NCBI GenBank assembly: GCA_046349855.1
Contig: JAXMBM010000029.1
Span: 1-64,000, forward strand
DNA length: 64,000 nucleotides
Direction of reading: 5' to 3'
From: CAIXSC01 sp046349855
GTDB lineage: Bacteria > Planctomycetota > Planctomycetia > Pirellulales > Pirellulaceae
In this document: positions 53,102 to 61,489 of the stretch, piece after piece
Layout: each line of letters opens with the position of its first letter
Numbering within the stretch: the stretch's first letter is position 1
The notes under the pieces: generated by a model
Told to the model about the DNA's origin: nothing
Databases searched by the model: none
Seen by the model: only the letters and a program-made list of their open reading frames with translations
Made by a program: the position numbers and the translations under genes

Positions 53102-53890
53102 ATGCCCGTACCTCGAGTCCTGATCCTGCGAGCACCTGGTACCAACTGCGACCAGGAAACCGCCTACGCTTTCCAGCGTGCGGGAGCGATTACCGAGGCT
53201 TGCCATATCAACCGCCTGCTCGAATCTCCGACGCGTCTGGCCGACTTTCAGATTGCCTGTCTGCCGGGCGGTTTCAGCTATGGCGACGATATCGCGGCCG
53301 GGCGGATCCTCGCCAATCAGTTCCGCCATCATCTGACCGATTTCCTCCGCGAATTCCGCGATGCAGGCAAGCTGGTGTTCGGCATCTGCAACGGCTTTCA
53401 GATCCTGATCAAATCCGGCCTGCTGCTCGCCGATGGCCCCTCCGGCCCTCCCGCCACCCTGACCTGGAACGAATCGGGACACTTCCAGGACCGCTGGGTC
53501 CAGCTGCGAACAGACGGCCAGCGCTGCGTGTTTCTCCGCGGCATCGACCAGATGTACCTCCCCATCGCGCATGCGGAAGGCAAGTTTGTGACCCGCGATC
53601 AGGAAACCTTAACCCACCTGCGTGACGCGGGTCAGTTGGCCCTGCGTTACGCTGGGCCCGCCAGTGGCTCAGCGGCCAAAGACGAACCGCTCCCCTTCCC
53701 GCACAATCCGAACGGTGCCTGGGCCAACGTCGCCGGTGTCTGTGACTCGACCGGACGCGTGTTCGGCCTGATGCCCCACCCGGAGCGGCATATCGATCCG
53801 ACCCATCATCCCCGCTGGACCCGGCTCCCGCCGCGCACGGAAGGGGACGGACTGAGAGTCTTTCAGAACGCCGTCTCGTTCTTCTCCTGA
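53102..53890 (+). CDS. purQ: Phosphoribosylformylglycinamidine synthase glutaminase subunit PurQ
   Basis: A 262-residue class I glutamine amidotransferase. Motifs: VLILRAPGTNCDQETAYAF, the oxyanion region ACLPGGFSYGDDIAAGRI, the nucleophile GICNGFQILIKSGLL (Cys), HAEGKFVTRD, VFGLMPHPERHIDP (His and Glu). It supplies ammonia to PurL, whose gene ends 59 bp upstream. It is longer than Bacillus-type PurQ (about 227) because of an insertion before the final motif. Its end overlaps the convergent rlmN gene by 28 bp. Confidence 0.95.
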   Translation: MPVPRVLILRAPGTNCDQETAYAFQRAGAITEACHINRLLESPTRLADFQIACLPGGFSYGDDIAAGRILANQFRHHLTDFLREFRDAGKLVFGICNGFQILIKSGLLLADGPSGPPATLTWNESGHFQDRWVQLRTDGQRCVFLRGIDQMYLPIAHAEGKFVTRDQETLTHLRDAGQLALRYAGPASGSAAKDEPLPFPHNPNGAWANVAGVCDSTGRVFGLMPHPERHIDPTHHPRWTRLPPRTEGDGLRVFQNAVSFFS

Positions 53891-55005
53891 GACGCCGAGG
53901 CAGACTCGCCCGCCAGCTGACCGCAGCCCGCCGCGATCTCCACGCCGCGGCGCTGCCGCACCGTACTGGGAATTCCGGCGGCGGTGAGCACCGCCTGGAA
54001 CTGCCGTGCGGCGGGCGTTGTTCCCGCCACTCCGTCGTAGCCTGACGTGGGATTGAGGGGAATCAGATTGACGTGTGCCGGCAGGTCGTCGAGCAGTTCG
54101 GCCAGCTGTCGCGCATGCTCCCGCGTATCATTGATTCCGTCGATCAACGTCCACTCAAAGAAGATCCGGCGACCGAGGCGGCGCGTGTAGTAACGGCAGG
54201 CGACAAGCAATTCGTCCAGCGGCCAGGAGCGGGCCACGGGCAGCAGCGCGGCGCGTTCTGCCTGAGTTGCCGCATGCAAGGAGACCGCCAGCGAGCAGCC
54301 CCGTTCTTCTTCGGCCAACCGCACGATTCCGGGAATCACCCCCACGGTACTCACCGTGATGCGTCGCGCCGCCAACGCCAGCCCAGCGGAATCGCACAGG
54401 ATGTCACAGGCGGTCATCACCGCCTCGTAGTTGAGCAGCGGTTCCCCCATCCCCATGAGGACGACATTGCGGAGACGCTGAGCAGCGGGGCGGCGACTCC
54501 CCCGAAGACCGCGAGCCGGCCGATCACTCGCCGGGCCGCACGCCGGCGCGACGCCGTGAGCCTCCTCGGCCAATCGGCCATCGAGGAATCGGACCTGCGC
54601 GACAATCTCACCCGCCGTCAAGTCGCGTTGCCACCCTTCCTGCCCCGTCGCGCAGAACACGCATCCCAGCGCGCAGCCCACCTGCGAGCTGACACAGGCG
54701 GTCACCCTTCCGGGAAAGCGCATCAACACCGCTTCCACCTGGCGACCATCCGACAGCCCCAGCAGAAACTTGTCGGCCAACCCGTCGGCCGAACGCACCA
54801 CACGGCGTACGTGCGTGGCGGCGAGCGTCGCCCGAGTCTGCAAGAAGTCGCGCAGCGACGGAGTGATGCCCGACAGTTCACTCAGCGGAACGGTGGGCTG
54901 GCGATACAGCGCCTGCCACAGGCGGGAGGCCTGGGTGGGCGAGAAACCTCCCTGGACCAGTTGCTGCTGGAGTTCCGGGAGCGTGAAAGAGAGCAGGTCG
55001 AGCAT
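53863..55005 (-). CDS. rlmN: Dual-specificity 23S/tRNA adenosine C2-methyltransferase RlmN
   Basis: A 380-residue radical-SAM enzyme from the ATG at 55005. It has SFTLPELQQQLVQGGFSPTQ, the three-Cys Fe-S motif VGCALGCVFCATG, WQRDLTAGEIVAQV, NVVLMGMGEPLLNYEAV, VSTVGVIPGIVRLA, LAVSLHAATQAERAALLP, and the C-terminal SSTVRQRRGVEIAAGCGQL with the methylated Cys region. It methylates A2503 of 23S rRNA and A37 of some tRNAs. A Pro/Arg/Ala-rich insertion of about 30 residues lies between the Fe-S and GMGEP parts. Confidence 0.95.
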   Translation of the reverse strand: MLDLLSFTLPELQQQLVQGGFSPTQASRLWQALYRQPTVPLSELSGITPSLRDFLQTRATLAATHVRRVVRSADGLADKFLLGLSDGRQVEAVLMRFPGRVTACVSSQVGCALGCVFCATGQEGWQRDLTAGEIVAQVRFLDGRLAEEAHGVAPACGPASDRPARGLRGSRRPAAQRLRNVVLMGMGEPLLNYEAVMTACDILCDSAGLALAARRITVSTVGVIPGIVRLAEEERGCSLAVSLHAATQAERAALLPVARSWPLDELLVACRYYTRRLGRRIFFEWTLIDGINDTREHARQLAELLDDLPAHVNLIPLNPTSGYDGVAGTTPAARQFQAVLTAAGIPSTVRQRRGVEIAAGCGQLAGESASASQEKNETAF

Positions 55006-55065
55006 GGCAGCGTGCCGGCGGAACAAAGGCTCGGCCACGCACACCCCAGCGCCCCTCGGCGCCGC

Positions 55066-55326
55066 TTACTCGTCGGCCGGCGGCTCGGGCACGGGTTCGT
55101 CCGGTGCCATCTCGCCAGGCTCGACTTTCTCAGGTTCCTGCGGCGAAATCAATCGTGCTTCCGCCGGCTCGAACGCCGACCCGACTCGGCCCCGGCAGCG
55201 GTCCCCGCGTTCCCAACGCCCGCCATACGCGGCGTAGTCGTAGTCGAACGGCGAGCTGCAGATGGCGCATCCGGTCGAAGCGGCCAGCAGCCAGCTTCCG
55301 GCAATCAAGGCAAATCGACGTGTCAT
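55066..55326 (-). CDS. Small Pro/Glu-rich lipoprotein
   Basis: An 86-residue protein, ATG at 55326 with GAGG 11 nt upstream. The signal MTRRFALIAGSWLLAASTG is followed by the lipobox Cys; the mature start CAICSSPFDYDYAAYGGRW is a pattern (C-x-x-C-x-x-PFDY) I associate with small planctomycete lipoproteins. The tail is Pro/Glu-rich. Function unknown. It lies 61 bp upstream of rlmN on the same strand. Confidence 0.7.
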   Translation of the reverse strand: MTRRFALIAGSWLLAASTGCAICSSPFDYDYAAYGGRWERGDRCRGRVGSAFEPAEARLISPQEPEKVEPGEMAPDEPVPEPPADE

Positions 55327-55423
55327 GGAGCAGAGCCTCGCGGAACAGGATCGTCGTCCAGATCCAAGATCGGCCGGGACCGGTCGTAGGCTTGAAGCCG
55401 ACTGTAACGATTACAGCGACTTT

Positions 55424-56233
55424 TCAGGCCGCCAGCGGCCGCGGCGGGTTGGTCAGCAACGGGACCAGCTCACCAATCCGTCGGACGGAGCGCACGGCAC
55501 CGGGCAGAGAGTCGCCCAGGACGGAAACGGCCAGCAGTCCCAGCGAGGCCGCAACGGACAGTTCGGCCGGACAACTGGAGACAAAAGCCACCTGTTCGGC
55601 AGGCAACTCCAGCGCGGCCAGCATTCGCTCCACCGCCCCGCGATCCGGCAGGACCGAGCCAATGTCGCGGGAGGTCAGTACGACTTCCAGACAATCGGCG
55701 AGTCCCAGCGATTGCCAGCTCTCCCGCAAATCCGTGGCACAACAGACCGAATTGACGAGGGCCGCGAGCCGCAGTCCGTCGGCCGTCAATTGACTGACCG
55801 TGCTGGCCACTCCGGGCAGCAGTCGCAGCTGGGCATTCTGTTGCTGCCAGCGGGGAAATCCGGCCGCTTCGACTTCGGCCATCTGGCCGCGCGTCAGTCC
55901 GATGTCGGCCAACAGCGACCGTAGCGCGTCCCAGTACTCCGCCTGGCCAAGGTAGGCGCAGCGGAGTGCATCGCGTTGCAGCAGGCAGCGAAACGCCGAG
56001 TACTCGGTCTGCACTCCCAGGCGGTTGAGCAGCTGCACCATCCAGCGGGCAAACAGCGTGTCGTCGTAGAACACGCCCGACGGCGAGAACACAACCGCGG
56101 CACAGCTTCGTGGCCCCGCTTCGCTCGGCGGCACCGAGTCGCTGGCCGATCTGGCTGAATGAGCCGAACGGGACCACGAGACGGCGTCAGGAAGTTCTTC
56201 AAAAAACTGCCGCGACCCACGGGCTGGACTCAT
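55424..56233 (-). CDS. HAD-superfamily-like protein with degenerate active site
   Basis: A 269-residue protein with the topology of a phosphoglycolate-phosphatase-like HAD hydrolase: an N-terminal strand, a helical cap (RWMVQLLNRLGVQ, YWDALRSLLADIGL), then LLPGVASTVSQLTADGLRLA, LVNSVCCATDLRESWQSLGL, VVLTSRDIGSVLPDRGAVER and VAFVSSCPAELSVAASLGL. In active enzymes the first motif is DxDxT; here it reads FSPSGVFYDDT. The catalytic Lys in motif III and the acidic motif IV (GDSxxD) are also missing. A phosphatase function is therefore unlikely. The first 40 residues are low complexity and the true start may lie downstream. Confidence 0.65.
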   Translation of the reverse strand: MSPARGSRQFFEELPDAVSWSRSAHSARSASDSVPPSEAGPRSCAAVVFSPSGVFYDDTLFARWMVQLLNRLGVQTEYSAFRCLLQRDALRCAYLGQAEYWDALRSLLADIGLTRGQMAEVEAAGFPRWQQQNAQLRLLPGVASTVSQLTADGLRLAALVNSVCCATDLRESWQSLGLADCLEVVLTSRDIGSVLPDRGAVERMLAALELPAEQVAFVSSCPAELSVAASLGLLAVSVLGDSLPGAVRSVRRIGELVPLLTNPPRPLAA

Positions 56234-56353
56234 GCAGGCGGCCTTGCCGGTTCCCTGGAGATAAAACGCGACTATTTCGACGAGTCCTGATTGGATCGGT
56301 TCCGGAGCCCGTTAAACTTTAGCGGTTTCGCGGATTATTCCTGGAGTGCCACC

Positions 56354-58738
56354 ATGCCCAGCACGCTCTGTCCCGCGTTGGCTCTGCTGCTCCTGGGGGC
56401 AGCTCCCGAAACCCCGCGCGCTCGACAACTGGCCGAATGGCCGTGGACGGTCGCTCTGGATCAGTCCAGCACCGAGCCACCCACCGGGATGCTGGCGCGT
56501 AGCTTGCGGCAACGGCGACAGGCGGTCAATGCGGCCGATCTCGCCGCCTGGAGGTCGCTGCACTCGCGCGACGCCTGGGAAGCCTGGCGCGAACCGCGGC
56601 TCGCCGCTCTGCGACGAGCCTGCGGCAGCTTTCCTGCCCCGCCCGCCGACCTGCACGTGCAGGTCGTGCAGAGCCACACGGGCCCAGGCTTTCGGGTGGA
56701 TTGCCTGGTGTTTGAAAGTCGACCCGGACTGCTGGTCACGGCCAATCTCTATCGTCCCGACCCACCCCGTCCATCGCAGCCGGGCCTCGTGCTATGCCAC
56801 AGCCATCATCGTCCGAAGACCGAAGGGGAACTCCAGGAGATGGGGATCACCTGGGCCCGCGCCGGCTGTCTGGTCATCGTCCCTGACCTGCTCGGACACG
56901 GGGAGCGACGACAACATCCCTACATCTCCGCCACCGATTGGCCCACCGCATTCCGCGTCGAACGCCAGGATTACTACTTCCGCTACAACCTCGGTATCCA
57001 GCTGCATCTGATCGGCGACAGCCTGCTCGGCTGGTTCGTCTGGGATTTGTCCCGCTGCGTCGACCTCCTGCTGAAGCAACCCGGGATCGATCCCCAGCGG
57101 ATCGCTCTGCTGGGCTCGGTGGCGGGAGGAGGCGATCCCGCGGCCGTCACGATGGCCCTTGATTCTCGGATCGCAGCCGCGGTCCCGTTCAACTTTGGTG
57201 GTCCGCAGCCGGAGACCGAATATCCGTTGCCCGCGGATGCCGATGCGTCATTCAACTATGTGGGTGGTGGCAGCTGGGAGTCGACGCGCAATCTGACACG
57301 CTCGGCGGCGGATGGCTTTCTCCCCTGGGTGATCGTCGGCTCCGCCGCTCCGCGTTCGCTTGTCTATGCTCACGAGTTCAGCTGGGACCGCGACCGCGAT
57401 CCGGTCTGGCGGCGGCTGGAGACCCTTTACGGCTGGTATGAGGTGCCCGATCGTCTGGCCGCCACGTTGGGCTGGGGCAAGGTGACTCAGGCTTCCAGCG
57501 AGGCCTCGCACTGCAACAACATCGGCCGTCCTCACCGCCGCGCCATTCATCAGGCCTTCGAACGCTGGCTGCGGATCTCTCCGCCCGCTCTGGAGGAGGA
57601 CCAGCGATTCAAGGCCCCACAACTCGCCTGTCTGGACGGAGTCGCCGCTTCCAACGACCGACGTCCCACTCCCGTTCACCAGTTGGCCCGGGATCTGGCA
57701 ACACAGCGTGGATCGGAATTCCGCAAGTCGCTCGCCGACCTGCCCGAAGCGGAACGGCGGCGGCGACTGCGCGTGGCCTGGCAGGAGAAGCTCGGGGTCC
57801 CGCTGCCGACCGCAGCCCCATCCTTTCATTCCGTTCCCGCTCCGTCCGGTCAACCGCGTTCCCTTCAGGGCTGGCTGCGAGACACTCACGGCATCGACGT
57901 CCCCGTACTGTTGCTGTTGCCGGAGGAAACTCCCGCGCAGGGCAGCCCCGTGGTCATCATCCTTTCCCAGGCGGGTCAATTGGGACTGCTCCGCCAGCGG
58001 GCCGGTGAGATCGCCGATCTGCTCGACCGCGGCGCGGCCGTGTGCCTGCCCGACCTCCGCGGCACCGGCGCGACCCAACCCGACGCGGGCCGGGGTCGTC
58101 GCAGCACGTCCACCTCACTCTCGTCCGCCGAACTGATGCTCGGAGGCACTCAGCTTGGCGGGCAACTGCGCGATCTGCTGCACGTCGTGGCGTGGTTGGG
58201 AAGTCGACCGGAAGTATGCCGTGATCGTCTGGCGGTCTGGGGCGAGTCGCTCGTTGCTCCGAATGGGCCAGAGGACCGAGTGGCCATGCCGCACGATGCG
58301 GGCCCCGAGGTGCGCATCGGGGAGCCTGGAGCGGGCCTCCTCGCCTTGTTGGCTGCGGCGTTCGACGAACGTATCGCCGTGGTCCTGTCGCGCGGCTCGC
58401 TGCTGTCCTTCGCCAGCCTGCTGGACAGCCCGTTTGTCCATGTGCCGCATGACATCGTCGTACCGGGCGTCCTCACGGTCGGCGACCTTCCCGATCTGGC
58501 CGCCCTGTGTGGCCCGAAGGCGCTGCGTATCGAGAGTCCGATCGACAGCACGAATCGCGCGGTTCCGACCCCCGAGGCCTCGACCCAATGGAAGGTCGCC
58601 GTCGCTGCCTACGCCCAGCGGCAGCCACCCCAACAGTTGCTGCTCGGCGCTTCCCGCGAATCGCTGACCTCGTGGTTATATGGTAACCTGACACCCGGTA
58701 ACGGCGAACTCAACACAGGAGCGAAACCCCAACCATGA
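56354..58738 (+). CDS. Exported protein with two alpha/beta-hydrolase domains
   Basis: From the ATG at 56354 (GGAG upstream) the protein is 794 residues, with a signal peptide (MPSTLCPALALLLLGAA). Domain 1 (about 100-400) is like acetyl-xylan-esterase-type hydrolases: GLVLCHSHHRPKTEGELQEM, VPDLLGHGERRQHP, IALLGSVAGGGDPAAVTMAL, with SHCNNIGRPHRRAI near the end. In many relatives the elbow reads GASGGG; here the aligned Ser position is Ala (SVAGGG). Domain 2 (about 500-780) has VVIILSQAGQLG, VCLPDLRGTGATQPD and RLAVWGESLVAPNGPED, whose Gly-Glu-Ser is a possible nucleophile. The stop overlaps the DUF1080 gene start (ATGA). Confidence 0.85.
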   Translation: MPSTLCPALALLLLGAAPETPRARQLAEWPWTVALDQSSTEPPTGMLARSLRQRRQAVNAADLAAWRSLHSRDAWEAWREPRLAALRRACGSFPAPPADLHVQVVQSHTGPGFRVDCLVFESRPGLLVTANLYRPDPPRPSQPGLVLCHSHHRPKTEGELQEMGITWARAGCLVIVPDLLGHGERRQHPYISATDWPTAFRVERQDYYFRYNLGIQLHLIGDSLLGWFVWDLSRCVDLLLKQPGIDPQRIALLGSVAGGGDPAAVTMALDSRIAAAVPFNFGGPQPETEYPLPADADASFNYVGGGSWESTRNLTRSAADGFLPWVIVGSAAPRSLVYAHEFSWDRDRDPVWRRLETLYGWYEVPDRLAATLGWGKVTQASSEASHCNNIGRPHRRAIHQAFERWLRISPPALEEDQRFKAPQLACLDGVAASNDRRPTPVHQLARDLATQRGSEFRKSLADLPEAERRRRLRVAWQEKLGVPLPTAAPSFHSVPAPSGQPRSLQGWLRDTHGIDVPVLLLLPEETPAQGSPVVIILSQAGQLGLLRQRAGEIADLLDRGAAVCLPDLRGTGATQPDAGRGRRSTSTSLSSAELMLGGTQLGGQLRDLLHVVAWLGSRPEVCRDRLAVWGESLVAPNGPEDRVAMPHDAGPEVRIGEPGAGLLALLAAAFDERIAVVLSRGSLLSFASLLDSPFVHVPHDIVVPGVLTVGDLPDLAALCGPKALRIESPIDSTNRAVPTPEASTQWKVAVAAYAQRQPPQQLLLGASRESLTSWLYGNLTPGNGELNTGAKPQP

Positions 58739-59484
58739 GAGCCTGGACTTACTTTCGCATGATCACTCTGGCGGCCCTGGTCGCCCTGCCCTCCCTGTGC
58801 CGGGATCTGTTTCCCGTTGTGCGGGCCGAAGAAACGCCGCAGGTCACTCCTGAGACACTGGCCGGCACCGGACCGGGCTGGCGCGCCCTGGGGCCCGATG
58901 ACTTTACCCATGTGAACTGCGCCCCTGACACCTGGAGCTGGAAGGACGGTTCCCTGCACTGCACCGGGCAACCCGTGGGAGTGATCCGGTCGGTGAAGAA
59001 ATTCACCAACCTCGAGATGGTGGCCGAGTGGCGTCATCTGAAGCCTGCCGGCAATTCGGGCATCTTCCTCTGGGCACTCGATCAGCCCCTGCTGTCGCTC
59101 AAGCCCGGCCAGTTGCCGCACGGCATCGAGGTCCAGGTGCTGGACCTGGGCTACAAGGAACAATACGAGAAATCGACCGGCAAGAAAGCCGACTGGTTCA
59201 CGACGCACGGCGACGTCTTTCCGGTGGGTGCGGCGAAGATGACTCCCATTCCCCCTACGGCTCCATCCGGCAGCCGGGCGTTTCCCAAGAAGGAAACGAC
59301 CAAGGGAGTGAACCAGTGGAACCACTACTATATTCGCGCGGTCGATGGGGACGTCCGCTTGTGGGTGAACGGCGAACAGGTAACGCGCGGCACTCAGTGC
59401 GATCCGCGAACCGGCTACCTGTGCCTCGAATCGGAGGGTTCCCCGATCGAGTTCCGCAATCTGCGGATCCGCGAACTGCCCTGA
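58735..59484 (+). CDS. 3-keto-disaccharide hydrolase (DUF1080) family protein
   Basis: A 249-residue exported protein whose ATG overlaps the stop of the hydrolase gene. A signal peptide (residues about 8-31) is followed by the concanavalin-like DUF1080 fold: WRALGPDDFTHVNCAPDTWS, WKDGSLHCTGQPVGVIRSVK, LEMVAEWRHLKPAGNSGIFL, HGIEVQVLDLGYKEQYE, TTHGDVFPVGAAKMTP, QWNHYYIRAVDGDVRLWVNG, GYLCLESEGSPIEFRNLRI. Family members cleave 3-keto-glycosides or bind sugars outside the cytoplasm; the pairing with an esterase-type protein suggests polysaccharide turnover. Confidence 0.92.
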   Translation: MRAWTYFRMITLAALVALPSLCRDLFPVVRAEETPQVTPETLAGTGPGWRALGPDDFTHVNCAPDTWSWKDGSLHCTGQPVGVIRSVKKFTNLEMVAEWRHLKPAGNSGIFLWALDQPLLSLKPGQLPHGIEVQVLDLGYKEQYEKSTGKKADWFTTHGDVFPVGAAKMTPIPPTAPSGSRAFPKKETTKGVNQWNHYYIRAVDGDVRLWVNGEQVTRGTQCDPRTGYLCLESEGSPIEFRNLRIRELP

Positions 59485-59506
59485 AGACGCAGATCGCGAC
59501 GCCGCA

Positions 59507-60295
59507 TCAACGGCTCAACACGCAGCGCAGGCCGACCGCATCGTCGGACAGGCTGGCGTCGGCGGACAGACGATAGGCGGAACGAAGGCGGGTGGCGGGA
59601 TCTTTCCAGCTCCCCCCCCGCAAGACCCGTCGCGTCGCATCGCCCCCTTCCGTCCAGCTGGTTCCATCCACGGGCGCTCCGCGATAGTTCGGATGCCAGG
59701 TATCCGAACACCATTCCCAGAGATAACCGTGCATGTCGTAGAGGCCCCAGGCATTGGGCTTCTTGGCCCCGACCGGAGGATCATTGCCGGCCGCATTGCC
59801 CGTGAACCAGGCATACTCGCCGAGTTGCGACACATCGTCACCGAAAGAATAGGCCGTCGTGGAACCGGCCCGAGCACAGTACTCCCACTCGGCCTCCGTT
59901 GGCAGCCGGACCAGTTCGTCGGCACCGATCAGCTTTGCCTCCCGCAACTGCTGGGTGATACGGCGACAGAAATCCTGGGCCGCCGGCCAGTCGAACATCT
60001 CGACCGAGTTCCGCTTGCCTTTCCAGCGGCTGGGATTGTTTCCCATGATCGCTTCCCACAAGTTCTGCGGAACCTCGTAGCGCGCCATGTGAAAGGGCCG
60101 AGCCATCCGCACCTCGGTCACCGGCGCCGCCACCTCGCCGTCGGCTTCGCTGCCGCGGCGGAAGGTAGCGGGGAAAGGACCTTCGCCCGGCGTGATGGCG
60201 ACAAACTCACGGCGAAACGTCCGCAGCAACTCGGTAACTTCCGGAGCTGGCTCCGCGCCCGCCAGGCAGGCCACCAGCAGTACTCCACTCCACAT
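59507..60295 (-). CDS. SUMF1/formylglycine-generating-enzyme-fold protein
   Basis: A 262-residue exported protein with a short signal (MWSGVLLVACLAGAEP). The SUMF1 fold is clear: FHMARYEVPQNLWEAIMGNN, PSRWKGKRNSVEMFDWPAAQ, FCRRITQQLREAKLIG, RLPTEAEWEYCARAGSTTAY, KPNAWGLYDMHGYLWEWCSD, RVLRGGSWKDPATRLRSAYR, AVGLRCVLSR. The Cys pair of true sulfatase-modifying FGE near the RGGSW motif is absent, so it is more likely a carbohydrate-recognition or unknown member. It starts 22 bp from the convergent DUF1080 gene end; floA lies upstream on the same strand. Confidence 0.88.
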   Translation of the reverse strand: MWSGVLLVACLAGAEPAPEVTELLRTFRREFVAITPGEGPFPATFRRGSEADGEVAAPVTEVRMARPFHMARYEVPQNLWEAIMGNNPSRWKGKRNSVEMFDWPAAQDFCRRITQQLREAKLIGADELVRLPTEAEWEYCARAGSTTAYSFGDDVSQLGEYAWFTGNAAGNDPPVGAKKPNAWGLYDMHGYLWEWCSDTWHPNYRGAPVDGTSWTEGGDATRRVLRGGSWKDPATRLRSAYRLSADASLSDDAVGLRCVLSR

Positions 60296-60297
60296 CG

Positions 60298-61323
60298 TTA
60301 AGGCTCCCGAGTCGTGGCTTCGCCGCCCAGGTGATGCAGATTGCCGGACCGGAAGGCGTCCGCCATGGCGCGGGGTACTTCGGCTTCCGCGAGCACCAAC
60401 CGCGAGCGGTTCTCCGAGACCTTGGCTTTCATTTCCTGTTCGACGGCGATCGCTTCGGCGCGCCGCTGTTCGGCGCGAGCCCGGGCCACGCGCGTGTCCG
60501 CTTCCGCCTGATCGGCTTGCAGTCGCGCTCCGATCTGCTCGCCTACGTCGATATCCGCGATATCGATCGAGACGATCTTGAATGCCGTCTGAGCGTCGAG
60601 TCCGCGGCTGAGCACCGCCTTGGAGATGCGGTCCGGGTTCTCGAGCACTTCCAGGTGCGTATCGGACGAGCCGATCGAGGTGATGATGCCTTCACCGACG
60701 CGGGCGATGATCGTATCTTCGGTGGCCCCGCCGATCAGCTGTTCGAGGTTGGTACGCACCGTTACTCGCGCCCGTACTCGCAGTTCGACACCGTTGCGTG
60801 CAATGGCACTCAACGTGGACGCCCCCGACCGCGGATCGGGGCAGTCGATGACCTTCGGGTGGACACTCGTCCGCACCGCTTCCACCACATCACGGCCTGC
60901 GAGGTCGATGGCGGCAGCTCGATCAAAATCCAGGTCGATCCCGGCACGATGCGCCGCGATGATGGCCTGAATCACATCGCGCACCCGGCCACCCGCCAGA
61001 TAATGAGCCTCCAGGCGAGCCGTACTGATGCCTTCCCGCCGGTGGATGCTCAACCCCGCCTGGGAAGCCATGATCTTGGCCGGCACGATCACCGACGCCG
61101 GCACCTGCCGGAATTCCATCCCGATCAGGCTGCGCAAACTCACGTCGGCACTCGACATGTACGCCTGGAACCAGATGTTCCCGTACTTGAGCAGGATGAA
61201 AAACATGAACAGGACGAACAGGACGGCGATGGCGCCAAAACCGCCTTTAAGGATCAGCCAGAAATCGACATCCACCGCCCACAGAGCTACTGCCACTCCG
61301 CATATTCCGCTCAGCTGGTGCAT
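60298..61323 (-). CDS. floA: Flotillin-like protein FloA
   Basis: A 341-residue SPFH-domain protein starting at the ATG at 61323, preceded by GGAGG. An N-terminal membrane hairpin (LILKGGFGAIAVLFVLFMFF) precedes a long FloA-type domain: VSLRSLIGMEFRQVPASVIV, LEAHYLAGGRVRDVIQAIIA, DLAGRDVVEAVRTSVHPKVI, GVELRVRARVTVRTNLEQLI, EGIITSIGSSDTHLEVLENP, AFKIVSIDIADIDVGEQIGA. The C-terminus is the flotillin coiled coil (EADTRVARARAEQRRAEAIA). It organises membrane microdomains. It is 2 bp from the SUMF1-domain gene start on the same strand. Confidence 0.95.
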   Translation of the reverse strand: MHQLSGICGVAVALWAVDVDFWLILKGGFGAIAVLFVLFMFFILLKYGNIWFQAYMSSADVSLRSLIGMEFRQVPASVIVPAKIMASQAGLSIHRREGISTARLEAHYLAGGRVRDVIQAIIAAHRAGIDLDFDRAAAIDLAGRDVVEAVRTSVHPKVIDCPDPRSGASTLSAIARNGVELRVRARVTVRTNLEQLIGGATEDTIIARVGEGIITSIGSSDTHLEVLENPDRISKAVLSRGLDAQTAFKIVSIDIADIDVGEQIGARLQADQAEADTRVARARAEQRRAEAIAVEQEMKAKVSENRSRLVLAEAEVPRAMADAFRSGNLHHLGGEATTREP

Positions 61324-61489
61324 ACGCTGCTTTCCTCCGCTGTAACCCGCATAATCGACCGCGAATCTGTGTCGAGTCCGCTCCATCATAGTACGCCCGA
61401 CGGCATCAGGAAGGACGCCGCCGCGGGGAAGGCCGATTCATTCCCCCCACCATTCGCTGCCCGTCGTACTCGCTTGCCTCGGCCCGATC

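Noticed and set aside
53863..53890. 28-bp tail-to-tail overlap of purQ and rlmN
   Set aside because: Short convergent overlaps are common in compact GC-rich genomes.
59507..60295. Sulfatase-activating formylglycine-generating enzyme
   Set aside because: The SUMF1 fold is present, but the catalytic Cys residues near the RGGSW motif are not, and no sulfatase gene is nearby.
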